Shown here: in pieces, positions 45,832 through 55,476 of the stretch
Layout of the letters: each line of letters starts with the position of its first letter
How positions within the stretch are numbered: the first letter of the stretch is position 1
Origin: Tenodera sinensis
Taxonomy: Eukaryota > Arthropoda > Insecta > Mantodea > Mantidae
Assembly (NCBI GenBank): GCA_030765045.1
Contig: CM060972.1
Coordinates: forward strand, 1,485,501-1,549,500
Direction of reading: 5' to 3'
DNA length: 64,000 nt
Notes under the pieces: generated by a model
Seen by the model: only the letters and a program-made list of their open reading frames with translations
Databases searched by the model: none
Told to the model about the DNA's origin: nothing
Translations under genes and position numbers: made by a program

Positions 45832-47370
45832 ATGATTTGTTGAGTACCAAATCTTACCCACCTTGGGCTGCCCCTAAGCTGGGCCCCAGCCCCTCTGCTC
45901 TTAGGGTAGCCCTTCTGTATAATTGCCTTTTACATACACATTACACATGTTTACCTTTTCACTAATCGTACCCTGTTCCCACCCTTTAATTTTTATTTCT
46001 GTTTTATTTCATCTCCCAACCCAATTCGCTTTCCCTCTTTCTCAACTTTTCTTACAATTTCACTCTTATAACTTTTATGAATAGGTTTACATTGCACACT
46101 AATCTTCATTATTCCAATTACACTACTTCACTATAAGCTCAGTTTTACCATCTACTTCATTCATGAATTACTCAAACTCTTTTTAACCTTGTTACTCTCT
46201 GCAAAGTATCCCTTTCTTTCTTTCTCTTTTGCTTAGTTCTCCCTTCCCCCCTCACCCTCATTGGTCCCTTAGCTATTTCATTTCACATTTTTTCTGTAGC
46301 TATTCTTGGATTCACACTTTTCTGCTTCCTCCCACCAATCCACTGTTGTCATCCGCCACCTTGGCTCTTTCCCCTGTTTCTTTCGAGATCCATATCTTTC
46401 CATGTCTTCACCGTGTGTTTTGCTCACACTTAAGTTCGGCGCACTTGATACTGGAACCACACGTGTAGTAAAATGCTGCATAGTCGTCTGTTTTGTGGTA
46501 TTTCCTGCTGATAAATGCTCATTTCCCTGTCTTTCTTGGTGCAATGACTGCTGGTCCTGCCTCTGCCCATCGCTTGGTCCGTTCTTCCTTTCTGCTGCCT
46601 GATCAACTGCGTACAGCTTGAAGTTTTTAATGTATGCCCTCTTGCCTTCATTTCTTGCTTGTCTTCTCTGATTAATTAGATCCTTCATTTGCACCATTTG
46701 TGCATACGTTAAATCCTTGTTGATGTAAATAGTTGATCCTCTCAACTTTTTTGCATGTTTTAATACTTCTACAGCTGTTTGTGTGTTTGCGAACTTCACA
46801 AGAATATTTCTTTTCCCTGGTATTTTGCCAGTTCTGAATGTGTTACAAATTTCGTAGCCTCTCAGATGTGTTTCCAATCTGTCCACTAGTAGATCTCTTA
46901 AATCCTGATATACTCCCACTCTGTGTTTCTCTTCAACTCTTGAAATCAGTACATTGTTTTTTCTGCTTTTGTTTTCCATTCTTTCCAGCATTCTTTTTAA
47001 GTACTAAATTCCCAGTTTTAACGTATCCATTTCTTTGTTTCCCCTATCATATTTCATCCACTCTTGTCTGGATGTCTCTGCCAGTCCTTTATATCTTACT
47101 AAAACTGTTTCATTTATCTGCTCTTTAGTTGCCGTGTCACTTAACTCCTTTTCCCCCTCGGCTGCAGGAGCTTCCTTCACTGTATGTCTGATCACCTCCA
47201 CTGCTAGATACGTACTCCCTACTCCAAAGTAAAACAGCACACCATAGGTATCCCTGACACATGCAACTTGCATCCACTTTGCGCTATTGGTTCCAGTCTG
47301 TAATCTGTGAAGTTTTCTGGCCTCCAATTTCTCAGGTTTGATGTATTTTCTATTGCTTATATTAAACATA
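45832..47370 (-). mobile_element. LINE relic carrying ORF1 only
   Basis: Minus-strand coding sequence runs 47369-46278 in one frame (363 codons) with a single TAG at 47003-47001. The first part includes KLHRLQTGTNSAKWMQVACV, TYGVLFYFGVGSTYLAVEVI and a Glu/Lys-rich stretch. The second begins MLERMENKSRKNNVLISRVE and continues GKIPGKRNILVKFANTQTAV, then LRGSTIYINKDLTYAQ and RRQARNEGKRAYIKN, an RRM-like ORF1 nucleic-acid-binding domain preceded by a coiled coil. A basic, low-complexity tail follows. Only about 450 bases separate the ORF1 stop from a 3' end marked by CATTCATTCATAC (45832 side), with no endonuclease or RT. It resembles ORF1-only derivatives of LINEs. Confidence 0.7.
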
Positions 47371-48533
47371 CATGATTTAGTTTTGCATTGTAAAGAAGCT
47401 GCTGTGAATATTGCTTGTAGGTTATGTTAGAAACTAACTTTGTTATAAAAGAACTGACACATAACCAAACATGTATATAATACTGAATTGTACTGATACA
47501 AGTTTGAGCTTTTAGTTTGCAACATGTTGATTAAAGCATCAACTTTCCAACATATGATGAAACATTTTTTTTTCTGGGTCCAAATGTCAGTGACATCCTT
47601 TTTCAAAGTACAGCTTTAATGTTTTGGTAACATATCTAGACTTATTTGAAAGAGATTGGAGATTCTTTGACTGTACCAAGAACAGTACAACGCTGTTTTA
47701 AGGAGAATGGATGTTCTTGGAGTACCATCTGTCAATTTAAAATACAAACATACATTTTTTTTACTTTCTGTGCTGGTAAGAGAAGGAAGTATTTTATTCC
47801 ACCCAAAAATTTGATGTGAAGATTTCACCGGAAATATGTTTTGAGACCCCTTGAACCCCCCCTCCCCAAAAAAGCATTTTTAGAAAATGGTGTCAGAAAA
47901 CTACAGGTTTCATAGATATTTAAAATATGAAGTTGTAGCTGTAAAATAAGTTTGTAAATGACACAAAAGCAAGTAGGAGTTAGTTGCACTGATTTTGAAT
48001 GGTTTTCCATGTACTCTACACAGGGAGGGTCATGTTTGTACTTGCAATTGGAGGTGTGGTTACATTTCACTGCAATGCTAACATGCTTTAACTGCCAACT
48101 CACATTGAGCAGTGCAGTACATAAACAAGGCACGCCATCTTCATCTTTTCATTAAAGAAATAGATAATACTACTTCGTTATCACTCATGTAAGTACTCTA
48201 ATAGGCACTAGAACAAGTTCAGAATAGACACTATTAGTAATGTTTAATCATTTACCAGTTAAAAGCAGATTTTGAATATTGAAATGCCAAATATATTAAA
48301 TTTACTAAATTCCCAATATTTTCTTTATGAAGTGTAAAAATTATTTCTTTAAATTTGGACTCTTCAGTTACAGTATATTTTTTATAGCAAATCCTCTTAC
48401 CAGTTTTCAGTTTCTCTGCTATATATAGTAATTAGAGGAAGTATTGCATTCCATCCAAAAATTCAATATTAAGATTTCAGCGGAAATGTATGTTTTGGGA
48501 CCTCCTGAATCTAAAAAAAAACTTACTGCTATA
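47371..48533. other. Vinculin intron with an 85-bp direct repeat
   Basis: GGAAGTATTTTATTCCACCC, then AAAATTTGATGTGAAGATTT, CACCGGAAATATGTTTTGAG (about 47785-47848) recurs with substitutions at about 48438-48500. A third, weaker echo lies near 49665-49690. Nothing coding. Confidence 0.45.
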
Positions 48534-49589
48534 CTGATTTCACAAGAATTGGTCGCGATGTAAACAGAAGCATGTATACAAACAGAATTAAAGTGTAAGT
48601 TCATTGGCTGATGCCGCACGTTACAAGGTACATCAGCTACAAAGTAATTCACTCAGCAGTAACAAAAACTACTGAATCTTCTCTGTATTATGTAACAATG
48701 GAATGTTTATCATGCTATAGTACCATGTAGAACTGCAACAAAATTAATCTAAAGTAATTAATTGCACTTAATCAGAAAATGAGCGAAGAACTTGCACAGA
48801 CTGCCTTCTGCTGCTCAGCTTTGGAAGCGGGAACCTTCATGGCCGAACAAGTGCAGTTTATAAAACACTGCAGAGGGCAGCCTCAAACAAGCGGTGAAGA
48901 AGTTATAATTCTCAATGTGTTCCACAAACTATGTGAGAAATATCCCACTTCAGCTATCAAAGATATTGTTAACCTTGCAGCAGAGTTTACAGGCGTATCT
49001 GCATTAAGCATACATTGCGCGTGCAGTGAAAGGTTAAAAACAGGGAAGTTAACCACGCCTATAGGCATTAAGATTCTGAGTTTACCACTGGTCATACCAA
49101 ATCATGTGAGCATGCGTTCGTTATATGCTTATAATCCGCTATTTATATAAGCTTACATCTCTGATTCACGGGAGGTTAAGTTAGCATTTGTTTGATTTAT
49201 AATTTTAGGTTAATTAGCAGCTACTGGGTATACCAAAGATAAAGGGAGAGGGGAGGAGCAGAACTTTGATCTAGATGGAATACACCTCTTTCAGATTAGG
49301 TATCTTAAAGCTTTATTTCCTATAGTGATTATAAATTTATATTTGTTATGTTTTCAGTTCAGAGTGCTACATGCAAAATTGTTATCTAATCAGTAGAGTT
49401 TTAAACTACCGCGTGAAGGATGGTGGGTGGAAGGCAGGCAATGATAGTTGCAGGCTCCACGTGGTTTTCTCTCTTAGCAACACGTACTTGTGAATTTAGT
49501 GCTATTACTACTCCAATCAGAGCAAGAAAGCGGAAGGATACACTTTTAGGCATTGTTTATATCGCGACCAATTCTTTCTATGAAACCAG
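48534..49589 (+). mobile_element. Unclassified TIR element with a transposase-N-terminus-like ORF
   Basis: Bounded by TA (48532-48533 and 49590-49591). Terminal repeats: left CTGATTTCACAAGAATTGGT then CGCGATGTAAACA. The right, reverse-complemented, is CTGGTTTCATAGAAAGAATT then GGTCGCGATATAAACA. Inside, 48779-49150 is an uninterrupted 123-codon frame (MSEELAQTAFCC...). Residues 24-75 (QVQFIKHCRGQPQTSGEEVI, ILNVFHKLCEKYP, AAEFTGVSALSIHCACSERL, GKLTTP) resemble the N-terminal helix-turn-helix of insect DDE transposases (pattern RGQP.SSGEK.IVLNV...TGVS..SI...G.L.TP). No catalytic domain follows, so it is probably a deletion derivative, about 1.06 kb. Confidence 0.65.
48779..49150 (+). CDS. Hypothetical protein with transposase-like HTH
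   Basis: Intact 123-codon frame inside the TIR element 48534-49589. The N-terminus (MSEELAQTAFCCSALEAGTF) is unremarkable. The middle is HTH-like as described for the element, and the C-terminal 40 residues (IGIKILSLPLVIPNHVSMRS then LYAYNPLFI) look like read-through of non-coding sequence. It would bind DNA at most; no catalytic residues. Whether it is expressed is unknown. It may simply be the surviving first exon of a dead transposase. Confidence 0.4.
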   Translation: MSEELAQTAFCCSALEAGTFMAEQVQFIKHCRGQPQTSGEEVIILNVFHKLCEKYPTSAIKDIVNLAAEFTGVSALSIHCACSERLKTGKLTTPIGIKILSLPLVIPNHVSMRSLYAYNPLFI

Positions 49590-49734
49590 TATAGAAAAAT
49601 GTTTGTGTATTGTGTGTCTGCAAGAACAGCGTACAAATCTAATGGTAAGTTGAGCATCTTCCAAGGATTCGACATGAAGATTTCCTTACCCCAAACTACC
49701 CTTTACATGGAACATTTTACACAAATTTTTGTTT

Positions 49735-49835
49735 TATCAAAGATGGCTGTAATGAGTTTAATTAAAATACCATATGTTTCAGTAATTTTCATGACAAGTG
49801 AAATGTATATCTTGGATTTTCTGTGAATAATCTCT
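49735..49835 (-). repeat. Inverse copy of the LINE-tail-like repeat
   Basis: The reverse complement carries ACATATGGTATTTTAATTAA and ACAGCCATCTTTGATAAAAC, matching 32970-33050. Diverged. Confidence 0.4.
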
Positions 49836-49959
49836 GAAGCCCTCTTCATTCTGAATGAGTTTTGCTTAACTGGTAAACTGTAAGAGGTACACAAAAAATG
49901 ACTACACAAAACGTAGATTTCACTAAAACACTCAGTTTATGTCAAATACTTTTTTTGTG

Positions 49960-50745
49960 AAGTAGAACCATTTCTGAGATATTCCTTGTTGCTTGTTTGC
50001 ATTTTCCAATATTTATGGTTTTCTCAAATAGGAATATGTTATTCATTTTTTATGTCTTGGCCATGCAAAGGGAACTGAATGTCAAAAGCATCATATAGTG
50101 ACCAATTCTTAAAACATTTGACTATCACTTAACCCTTTAATTGGCAGTTTATGTTGTAAGGTACATATAAATTTGTTAAGTTTTGAGATGCCTTATTGGC
50201 CCTTTTTGTCCAAGTTCTTGTTAATGCATCCTAAATAAATTGAATTAAAGTATTTGCAGCCAATGCCTATTGTAAAAAAATTAAATTTTTGCAATAAAAC
50301 TATTTTTTTTAGAAAAAAAGCAAAATCCATGCAACTGCAGTCTAATGTAACCCCATCAGCTTCCAAGTGTACCGTTACACCAGTTGTTTTACTTGGGCCC
50401 TCCCCTTCCTTTACCACAGGCACATTTGACTGCAGTTGCTGATATTTGAACTTTCAATGTTTGGCTATGAATGAATGGTCAGCTCATTACATATTGCCTT
50501 ATCCATCACGGCTATCCAACTCACTTTGGCCTACGTAGCAAAACAACTTGTCAATTAAAGGGTTAAAGTCTACAATATTCTCATATTTCCCTTGTATCTA
50601 CAAGAAAATTAGCATTAAGATAATTTCTGCAAATGTTTATCTCGACTGATATGACGAAGATAAAGGAATAAGAGTTGGTGAGAATAGTTGGTACAAGATT
50701 AGAGAAAGTCATGTGAGTGCAACAAATCAGATATTTTTAATAACA
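49960..50745 (+). repeat. Interspersed repeat copy interrupted by a MITE
   Basis: Left part CATATAGTGACCAATTCTTA, AACATTTGACTATCAC. Right part CATATTTCCCTTGTATCTAC, AATGTTTATCTCGACTGATA, GGAATAAGAGTTGGTGAGAA. The two halves together match 34960-35235, with the 430-bp MITE sitting at the TTAA. A more diverged left part also occurs at 17205-17335. Confidence 0.65.
50133..50562. mobile_element. piggyBac-type MITE with TTAA duplication
   Basis: Flanked by TTAA on both sides (50129-50132 and 50563-50566). Terminal repeats: left CCCTTTAATTGGCA, and right, reverse-complemented, CCCTTTAATTGACAAG. TTAA targets and CCCTT-type ends are characteristic of the piggyBac superfamily. It is 430 bp with no transposase. 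The interior shares sequence with 9302-9557 and 10140-10260. The unfilled paralogous site at 35058-35061 confirms the insertion boundaries. Confidence 0.85.
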
Positions 50746-51238
50746 TGAGCGTTTTAATTGTGCAATTAAAGAGCACTACAGTTTAAATGTTGATATTCCT
50801 CTAATGATGATTATTGAAAGTGGTGCCTATCAGAAGATGGAAAGTGTTGTTTGTGTACTGCATTGCCAGCTGTCTGCCTACTGCTAAGCATGGTCTGTAA
50901 CAACTACTTTATATTGTTTTGACAGAGATGATACCCAGGATGGACCTCGGCGAGATACTTGGGGGTGGGTAAAGTTACACTCTGCCTACAATTTCTTGCA
51001 CCAACCTTTGTCTTTACTTGCATGTTTATTGGAACAAGTTTTACTGTAGTATTGAGAAGTTAACAATAGCCCATGTTATTCATTGTAGTGAGAGCAAAAT
51101 TTAGGTATATTATGTTAAGATGGGTGTGACACAAGAGCATAAAGCAACACTCAGATATTCATAGAATACCACACAGGAAAAACCAGTCATGTTTAAAACG
51201 TTTTTGGGGAAGACACAGTGAAGTTATTTTGACATTTA
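50746..51238. other. Vinculin intron, unassigned
   Basis: No gene or repeat recognised. Confidence 0.4.
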
Positions 51239-51395
51239 CACTGGCAGAAAAAAAATGCAACACCATCAAGGATTGCTTAAATTTAATACAGAGTTAAGTG
51301 AGTGGTAATATGTCATGATAGTATTATATGATAACAAAATCAGCACAAATGATGTAGACATGTCACAAGGAGGTATGTCCCAATAATTGCATTAA

Positions 51396-52461
51396 CCTCT
51401 TGAGTGATATGGACATAAAATCACGTCCATTTAAAATGACGGATAAGCGTTATGGGCATGTATACACGTCCTGTGCGTTTGTACATTTAACCCTTATTTA
51501 TCCCTTATCTAACTCAACTTATTTTAATTTTCCCTTTATGAAACATTTAAGTAAAGCCTATATACTTTACTGGCTTACCTTTATATATTCCTTCTGCAGT
51601 GATTTGCCTCAAAACAGGGATAAACACACAAGGGTACATCTCCACATTTGCAAATTCCCTTCTTGCGGCACACGAAACACTTTTGAGATGGGCAGGACTT
51701 CTTTGCTGTTGGTGGTATCCTTTTAGGATAATGTTTTCCTTGAAGTCTGAGAAGTGCAGTGGTTCTGGATTTTCTACCCCCAGTATGAAAAGGCCTCTCA
51801 GTGTGGTATTGTTCAATTAGGCTGCGAGCTATTGATAGTCGGAAGTCCAGGTAGGTCATTGTCTTGTGTGGGTTTAGAGCTCTCCAAATTACCAAACAGT
51901 TGTATATGGTTATATCCAGTTGGTGCAAAAATACCTTTTTATACCACTTCTCACTTCAGCTACAAGCAGGAAAGTATACGTATGTATTTCAAGAAAGAAA
52001 CAAACAGAGCCTGCTATCCAAGTTACGAAACACACGTAAGGAAAAGTTGCAAACATGCTTTATTCTGATTACTCACAGACCATGCATACACTAGTGCTTT
52101 ATTTCACACTATGGTTTGTTTTGCTGGCGCACAAGCCACACATACAATGGGTCGACTACTGTTTCTTTCAGAGAACTTATATTAAATATGTTCGACAGGA
52201 AAGTTAACTTTACACCACAGAATAGTGCCATTTCAACGATTTGTTAGAGCAGCTCTACTTTGCTGATGACGTGCATGTATACTGCATATAACGAGTTTTA
52301 TACCAGTGTTTGTTTCATTAAAATAACTTAATATTTACGCAAAATACAGCTGTGTATTTATGAAGCACTTTTAGCGCATTTAACAATTTAAATGCCCTGT
52401 GTTGGATATTGGTTAGCAGTTCTCGGCCCACAGAGGCTTTAAATGGCCAACGCTCAAGAGA
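51396..52461 (-). mobile_element. piggyBac-type element, internally deleted, nested in the Tc1 element
   Basis: Flanked by TTAA (51392-51395 and 52462-52465). Terminal repeats begin CCTCTTGAGTG on the left and TCTCTTGAGCG on the right, reverse-complemented. It contains a piggyBac transposase C-terminal remnant on the minus strand. Length 1066 bp. The remaining sequence between remnant and right end is AT-rich with no coding match. Confidence 0.85.
51581..51952 (-). pseudogene. piggyBac transposase C-terminal remnant
   Basis: Open from about 51952: EKWYKKVFLHQLDITIYNCL then VIWRALNPHKTMTYLDFRLS and IARSLIEQYH. It continues RLQGKHYPKRIPPTAKKS and the cysteine cluster CFVCRKKGICKCGDVPLCVY then PCFEANHC. 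The pattern KWYKK.F.HL.D....NA...Y, LDFR..I...L and the C-terminal RING/PHD-like Cys domain (C..C...G....C..C...LC...CF..YH) are those of piggyBac transposases. A stop lies just upstream of the first residues and the DDD catalytic domain has been deleted. Inactive. Confidence 0.8.
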
Positions 52462-53476
52462 TTAATATTTGGTGTTACCCCCTTGGGCAGCAATACAGGC
52501 ATGTATTCGTGCAGGCAGACGATCATACAGGTGGCGAATGGCATCCTGTGATACACTGTCCCTAGCATTTTGCACCTGTCGCAGTTCGGCCATGGTTGTG
52601 GCTGGCCGTGGAGACCTAGTCACTTTCTTTCCCATCATGTCCCATACATGTTCAATGGGAGAGAGATCAGTGGACCGTGCTGGCCAGGGCAGTTGTTGTA
52701 CACCATACAGAGCATGTGTTGCTGCAGCTGTATGGGGACATGCGTTATCCTGTTGAAACAGCACATCACCTTCCTGTTGAAGAAATGGCAGTAACACAGG
52801 ATTAATTACCTGCTGGATGCAACTGGCACTGGTTTCATGTCCCTGCACAAACACCAAAGGCAAGTGCGAGTTGTAAGTGATGGCACCCCACACCATGATG
52901 CCAGGAGTTGTGCCTTTGTGTCATGGGCGAATGTACTTTGGACGAGTTTGCTCACCAGCTCTACGCCGTACGTGCACATGACATCGCTTACATACAGGCA
53001 GAACCTACTCTCATCATTGAAGACAACAGAGTGCCACTCTATTGTCCAATGAGCCCTTTCTTGACACCAGGGGAGACGTGCATGACGGTATTGTGGTGTA
53101 AGAGGTACCTTGGCTAGGGGCACATGTGATACAAGTCCTGCTGCAGTTCCAATAGTCCGTGCTGACACTCGAGGTGCTACCTGAGCCCGTATTGTCTCCC
53201 TGGATACTGTTCGGGCACTCACTGATGCCTGTACAATGTGTCGATCCAGACATGCGTCTGTAGAATGTGGTCGCCCAGAACCTGGTGTACGGGAGTGAGA
53301 ATGTTCCACAGACCATTGCTGAAAACACTGACATCCACCGATACATTGTGCCCAAGATGTGCAGCAATTTGTCGATAGGTCCATCCAGCTTCGCAGAGGC
53401 CAACAATTCCACCCCAGGAGCACGTGCGCATTGTCGTGGCATCGCTACACCCTAGAGTGTCCTTTGACACCACCAT
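52462..53476 (-). pseudogene. Tc1-type transposase, two frameshifts
   Basis: Minus strand, starting near 53476: GGIVGLCEAGWTYRQIAAHL (paired-like HTH 1), then a frameshift near 53335. SVEHSHSRTPGSGRPHSTDA, VSRETIRAQVAPRVSARTIG (HTH 2) and PLTPQYRHARLPWCQERAHW follow. The catalytic domain has VVFNDESRFCLY (first Asp) and, after a second frameshift near 52910, MVWGAITYNSHLPLVFVQG. FQQDNACPHT (second Asp) and SPIEHVWDMM (Glu) complete the DD34E-type triad. The C-terminus LYDRLPARIHACIAAQGGNT-KY-stop is complete. All catalytic residues are retained; only the frameshifts prevent a full-length product. The stop codon TAA overlaps the TTAA used by the nested piggyBac-type insertion. Confidence 0.9.
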
Positions 53477-53660
53477 TCAACTGTTAGGGTACCACAGTGA
53501 CTGCCTGCACCGTCGACACTGCTGTGCAGTGCCATCTATTGTCCACCAGCCATGACACACCAATCATCAGTTCTGTAACCTCTTGATATCCACATACTAT
53601 GCCCATGTGTTGATAAACACAGTCCTTACTGATGTTGCATTTTTTTTTTCCTCCAGTGTA

Positions 53661-54080
53661 TGAGGGGACTTCAAAAAGTAAGTTATACATGATTATGGTA
53701 GGCAAAGTAACTTATTGAAATGTGTAGTGCACTATAAAGTGGTACAGATACGTGACACTGGTTTTCAACTCAGTGATCAAATTTGTTTAAACCACAGTCT
53801 GAACGTACTACCACTTGTTCAAATGTTCAGCGATAGAAATCCATTCTGGAAGCATTCCAAGAGCATTATGTTAGTTTCTCCCCAAAGGTTCCCTAAGCTT
53901 ACTGTATGCCGGATGCTTCCATTCCTACCCTCAAGAATGTTAGCAAAGCTTGTGTTACGCGTGTCGTGTAGTGTTGCATTGTCGTGCATGAGAACAATGC
54001 CTTTGCTTAATTTTTGCACATATTGTTCTTTTTGGTGTTGTGCAGCGTGGTCAGTGCTGCACTGTAGGAATCTGTATTAA
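53661..54080 (-). pseudogene. Mariner transposase C-terminal fragment with its terminal repeat
   Basis: GAGGGGACTTCAAAAAGTAA then GTTATACA at 53663-53690 is a mariner terminal repeat. Minus-strand coding blocks upstream include KLSKGIVLMHDNATLHDTRN (second catalytic Asp), NILEGRNGSIRHTVSLGNLW and ECFQNGFLSLN, in broken frames. It is truncated at about 54080 and lacks the first catalytic motif and the other terminus. It abuts the Tc1 element exactly. Confidence 0.65.
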
Positions 54081-54895
54081 TGGTTATTTTGTTTTTATTT
54101 TTGTGAGAAGGGTTAATTTCACACTTGTATGGAGTATCTGTATTTAAAAATCTGTATCGAGTGTCAAGAAATAATGATATTGTCCTATCACTAGTTTACA
54201 GACTGGAGAAGTTCAGCAGGGTAACATATAGGTACATAATTCATTCTTTTTGTTCAATTATTGTACATTTTGTACACGTAATATAGCACATTTCAGATTA
54301 ATACAATCTAGCAGTGACACAATCAACAAGAATAATACACAAACATTTCACCTACATTATAATAACAATTCTCTAATGAAAACTGCTCCATTTTTGTTTT
54401 AATAGGTTTATCCTTTCTTCAGCTTGTATTTCATTTATCTAAGCATTAAACATTTTCATGGCTGCGTGAAGTACTCCTTGTTGTATTTGTTGATAGCGTG
54501 TGCACATGTTTTAAGAATTATGTACTTATTTATCTGAAAGAAAATGCTAATATTTTTTTGCAAATAGAAATAATTCTAATATGAATTGCAAGCCAAAGTA
54601 ACTTTTATATTTATTTGAATAATGGTGTACATGGATGTTTTATTGTTATTATCCTGATAATTCTTTTTTGGATTATAAGTATTTGTTTAGTTGGTGGTAA
54701 ATTTCCCTAGAAAATGATGCCCTACCTTAGTAAGGAATGAATATTTGTAAAGTGTGTAGTTCTTGTTTGCATGATGGAGTTCTTAATGCATATGCGCTTG
54801 AGTTCAAATTTTTGGCTGGATAAATGATATAAACAATTGATGGTGCTTGAAGAAATGGGCTTATATGTGTACATTTTTGTTTTGTTAACACATAG
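54081..54895. other. Vinculin intron, end
   Basis: AT-rich, nothing recognised except the acceptor tttgttaacacatag of the last coding exon. Confidence 0.4.
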
Positions 54896-55065
54896 GCACT
54901 GAGGAAGACCAGGAAGCGACAGATATGTTGGTGGGTAATGCACAAAACCTTATGCAGTCGGTGAAGGAAACTGTGAGAGCTGCAGAGTCAGCATCCATTA
55001 AAATACGCACAGATGCAGGCATCCGCTTGCGCTGGGTGAGACGGCAGCCATGGTACCAGTATTAG
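54896..55065 (+). CDS. Vinc: Vinculin exon (tail C-terminus, stop codon)
   Basis: From the acceptor aacacatag; with the G carried over it encodes GTEEDQEATDMLVGNAQNLM then [20 protein letters not shown] and AGIRLRWVRRQPWYQY, then TAG (55063-55065). Vertebrate vinculin ends [20 protein letters not shown]...RLRWVRKTPWYQ, so the match is nearly complete and includes the C-terminal arm that contacts PIP2 and actin-bundling surfaces. The terminal tyrosine after PWYQ is one residue longer than the vertebrate end. The equivalent of the vertebrate Src-target tyrosine (PWYQ) is conserved. With the other five exons this gives about 250 residues in one frame. Confidence 0.97.
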
Positions 55066-55075
55066 CCTTCAACAG
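55066..55075 (+). other. Vinc: Vinculin 3'UTR, first part
   Basis: Ten bases between the stop and a good donor, CAACAG|gtgtgt. If used, the exon ends here. Confidence 0.5.
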
Positions 55076-55334
55076 GTGTGTGACATTTATACTCTTCGTG
55101 ACTGCTTCAGGTCACAGGAAAGCAAGCATGTGTAGCTGGAAATAGCTCTTTTACAGCAGTCTATTTCCCCCTTTTACTTACCGTATAATAGGCTTGAAAT
55201 TGAATATCCTTTAACCTGATAGGTGACATTAGATGACAAATGCAAGGGTGGCTCTGGCCAAGGCACTACCTCAAAAATGGGGAAGGAATACATATTTGAA
55301 ATTGTTTGTATACTCCAAATGCAGTTATGCTTTG

Positions 55335-55470
55335 TTCTAATGGGCAGACAGTACAAGGAAATTGTGTAAAACCATTTCAGCAAGTGTTCATCTAAATGAA
55401 TATGAAGTAGAAAGAGGAATAAGCATTTGTGAGAATAATTTATTGAAGAATGTGTAGGGAAGGTGATATG
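55335..55470 (+). repeat. Diverged partial copy of the 34960-35235 repeat
   Basis: GTACAAGGAAATTGTGTAAA, AAGTGTTCATCTAAATGAAT, AAGAGGAATAAGCATTTGTG, AGAATAATTTATTGAAGAAT run parallel to 35090-35190. Confidence 0.45.
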
Positions 55471-55476
55471 AAAATA

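Larger units (their letters stand above)
51239..53658 (-). mobile_element. Tc1-type transposon with nested piggyBac-type insertion
   Basis: Bounded by TA (51237-51238 and 53659-53660). Terminal repeats: left CACTGGCAGAAAAAAAATGC then AACACCATCAAGGATTG. The right, reverse-complemented, is CACTGGAGGAAAAAAAAAAT then GCAACATCAGTAAGGACTG. Without the nested element at 51396-52461 it measures about 1.35 kb, normal for a Tc1-like element. It encodes one transposase on the minus strand. GC content inside is clearly higher than in the flanks, indicating relatively recent arrival. Confidence 0.92.

Noticed and set aside
46229..47232. Plus-strand open frames opposite the LINE ORF1
   Set aside because: Composition is a reverse-complement shadow of the Lys/Arg/Gln-rich ORF1; the minus strand has the longer and domain-like frame.
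54722..54945. Antisense open frames across the last vinculin exon boundary
   Set aside because: They are shadows of the + strand exon and intron with no recognisable content or splice logic.
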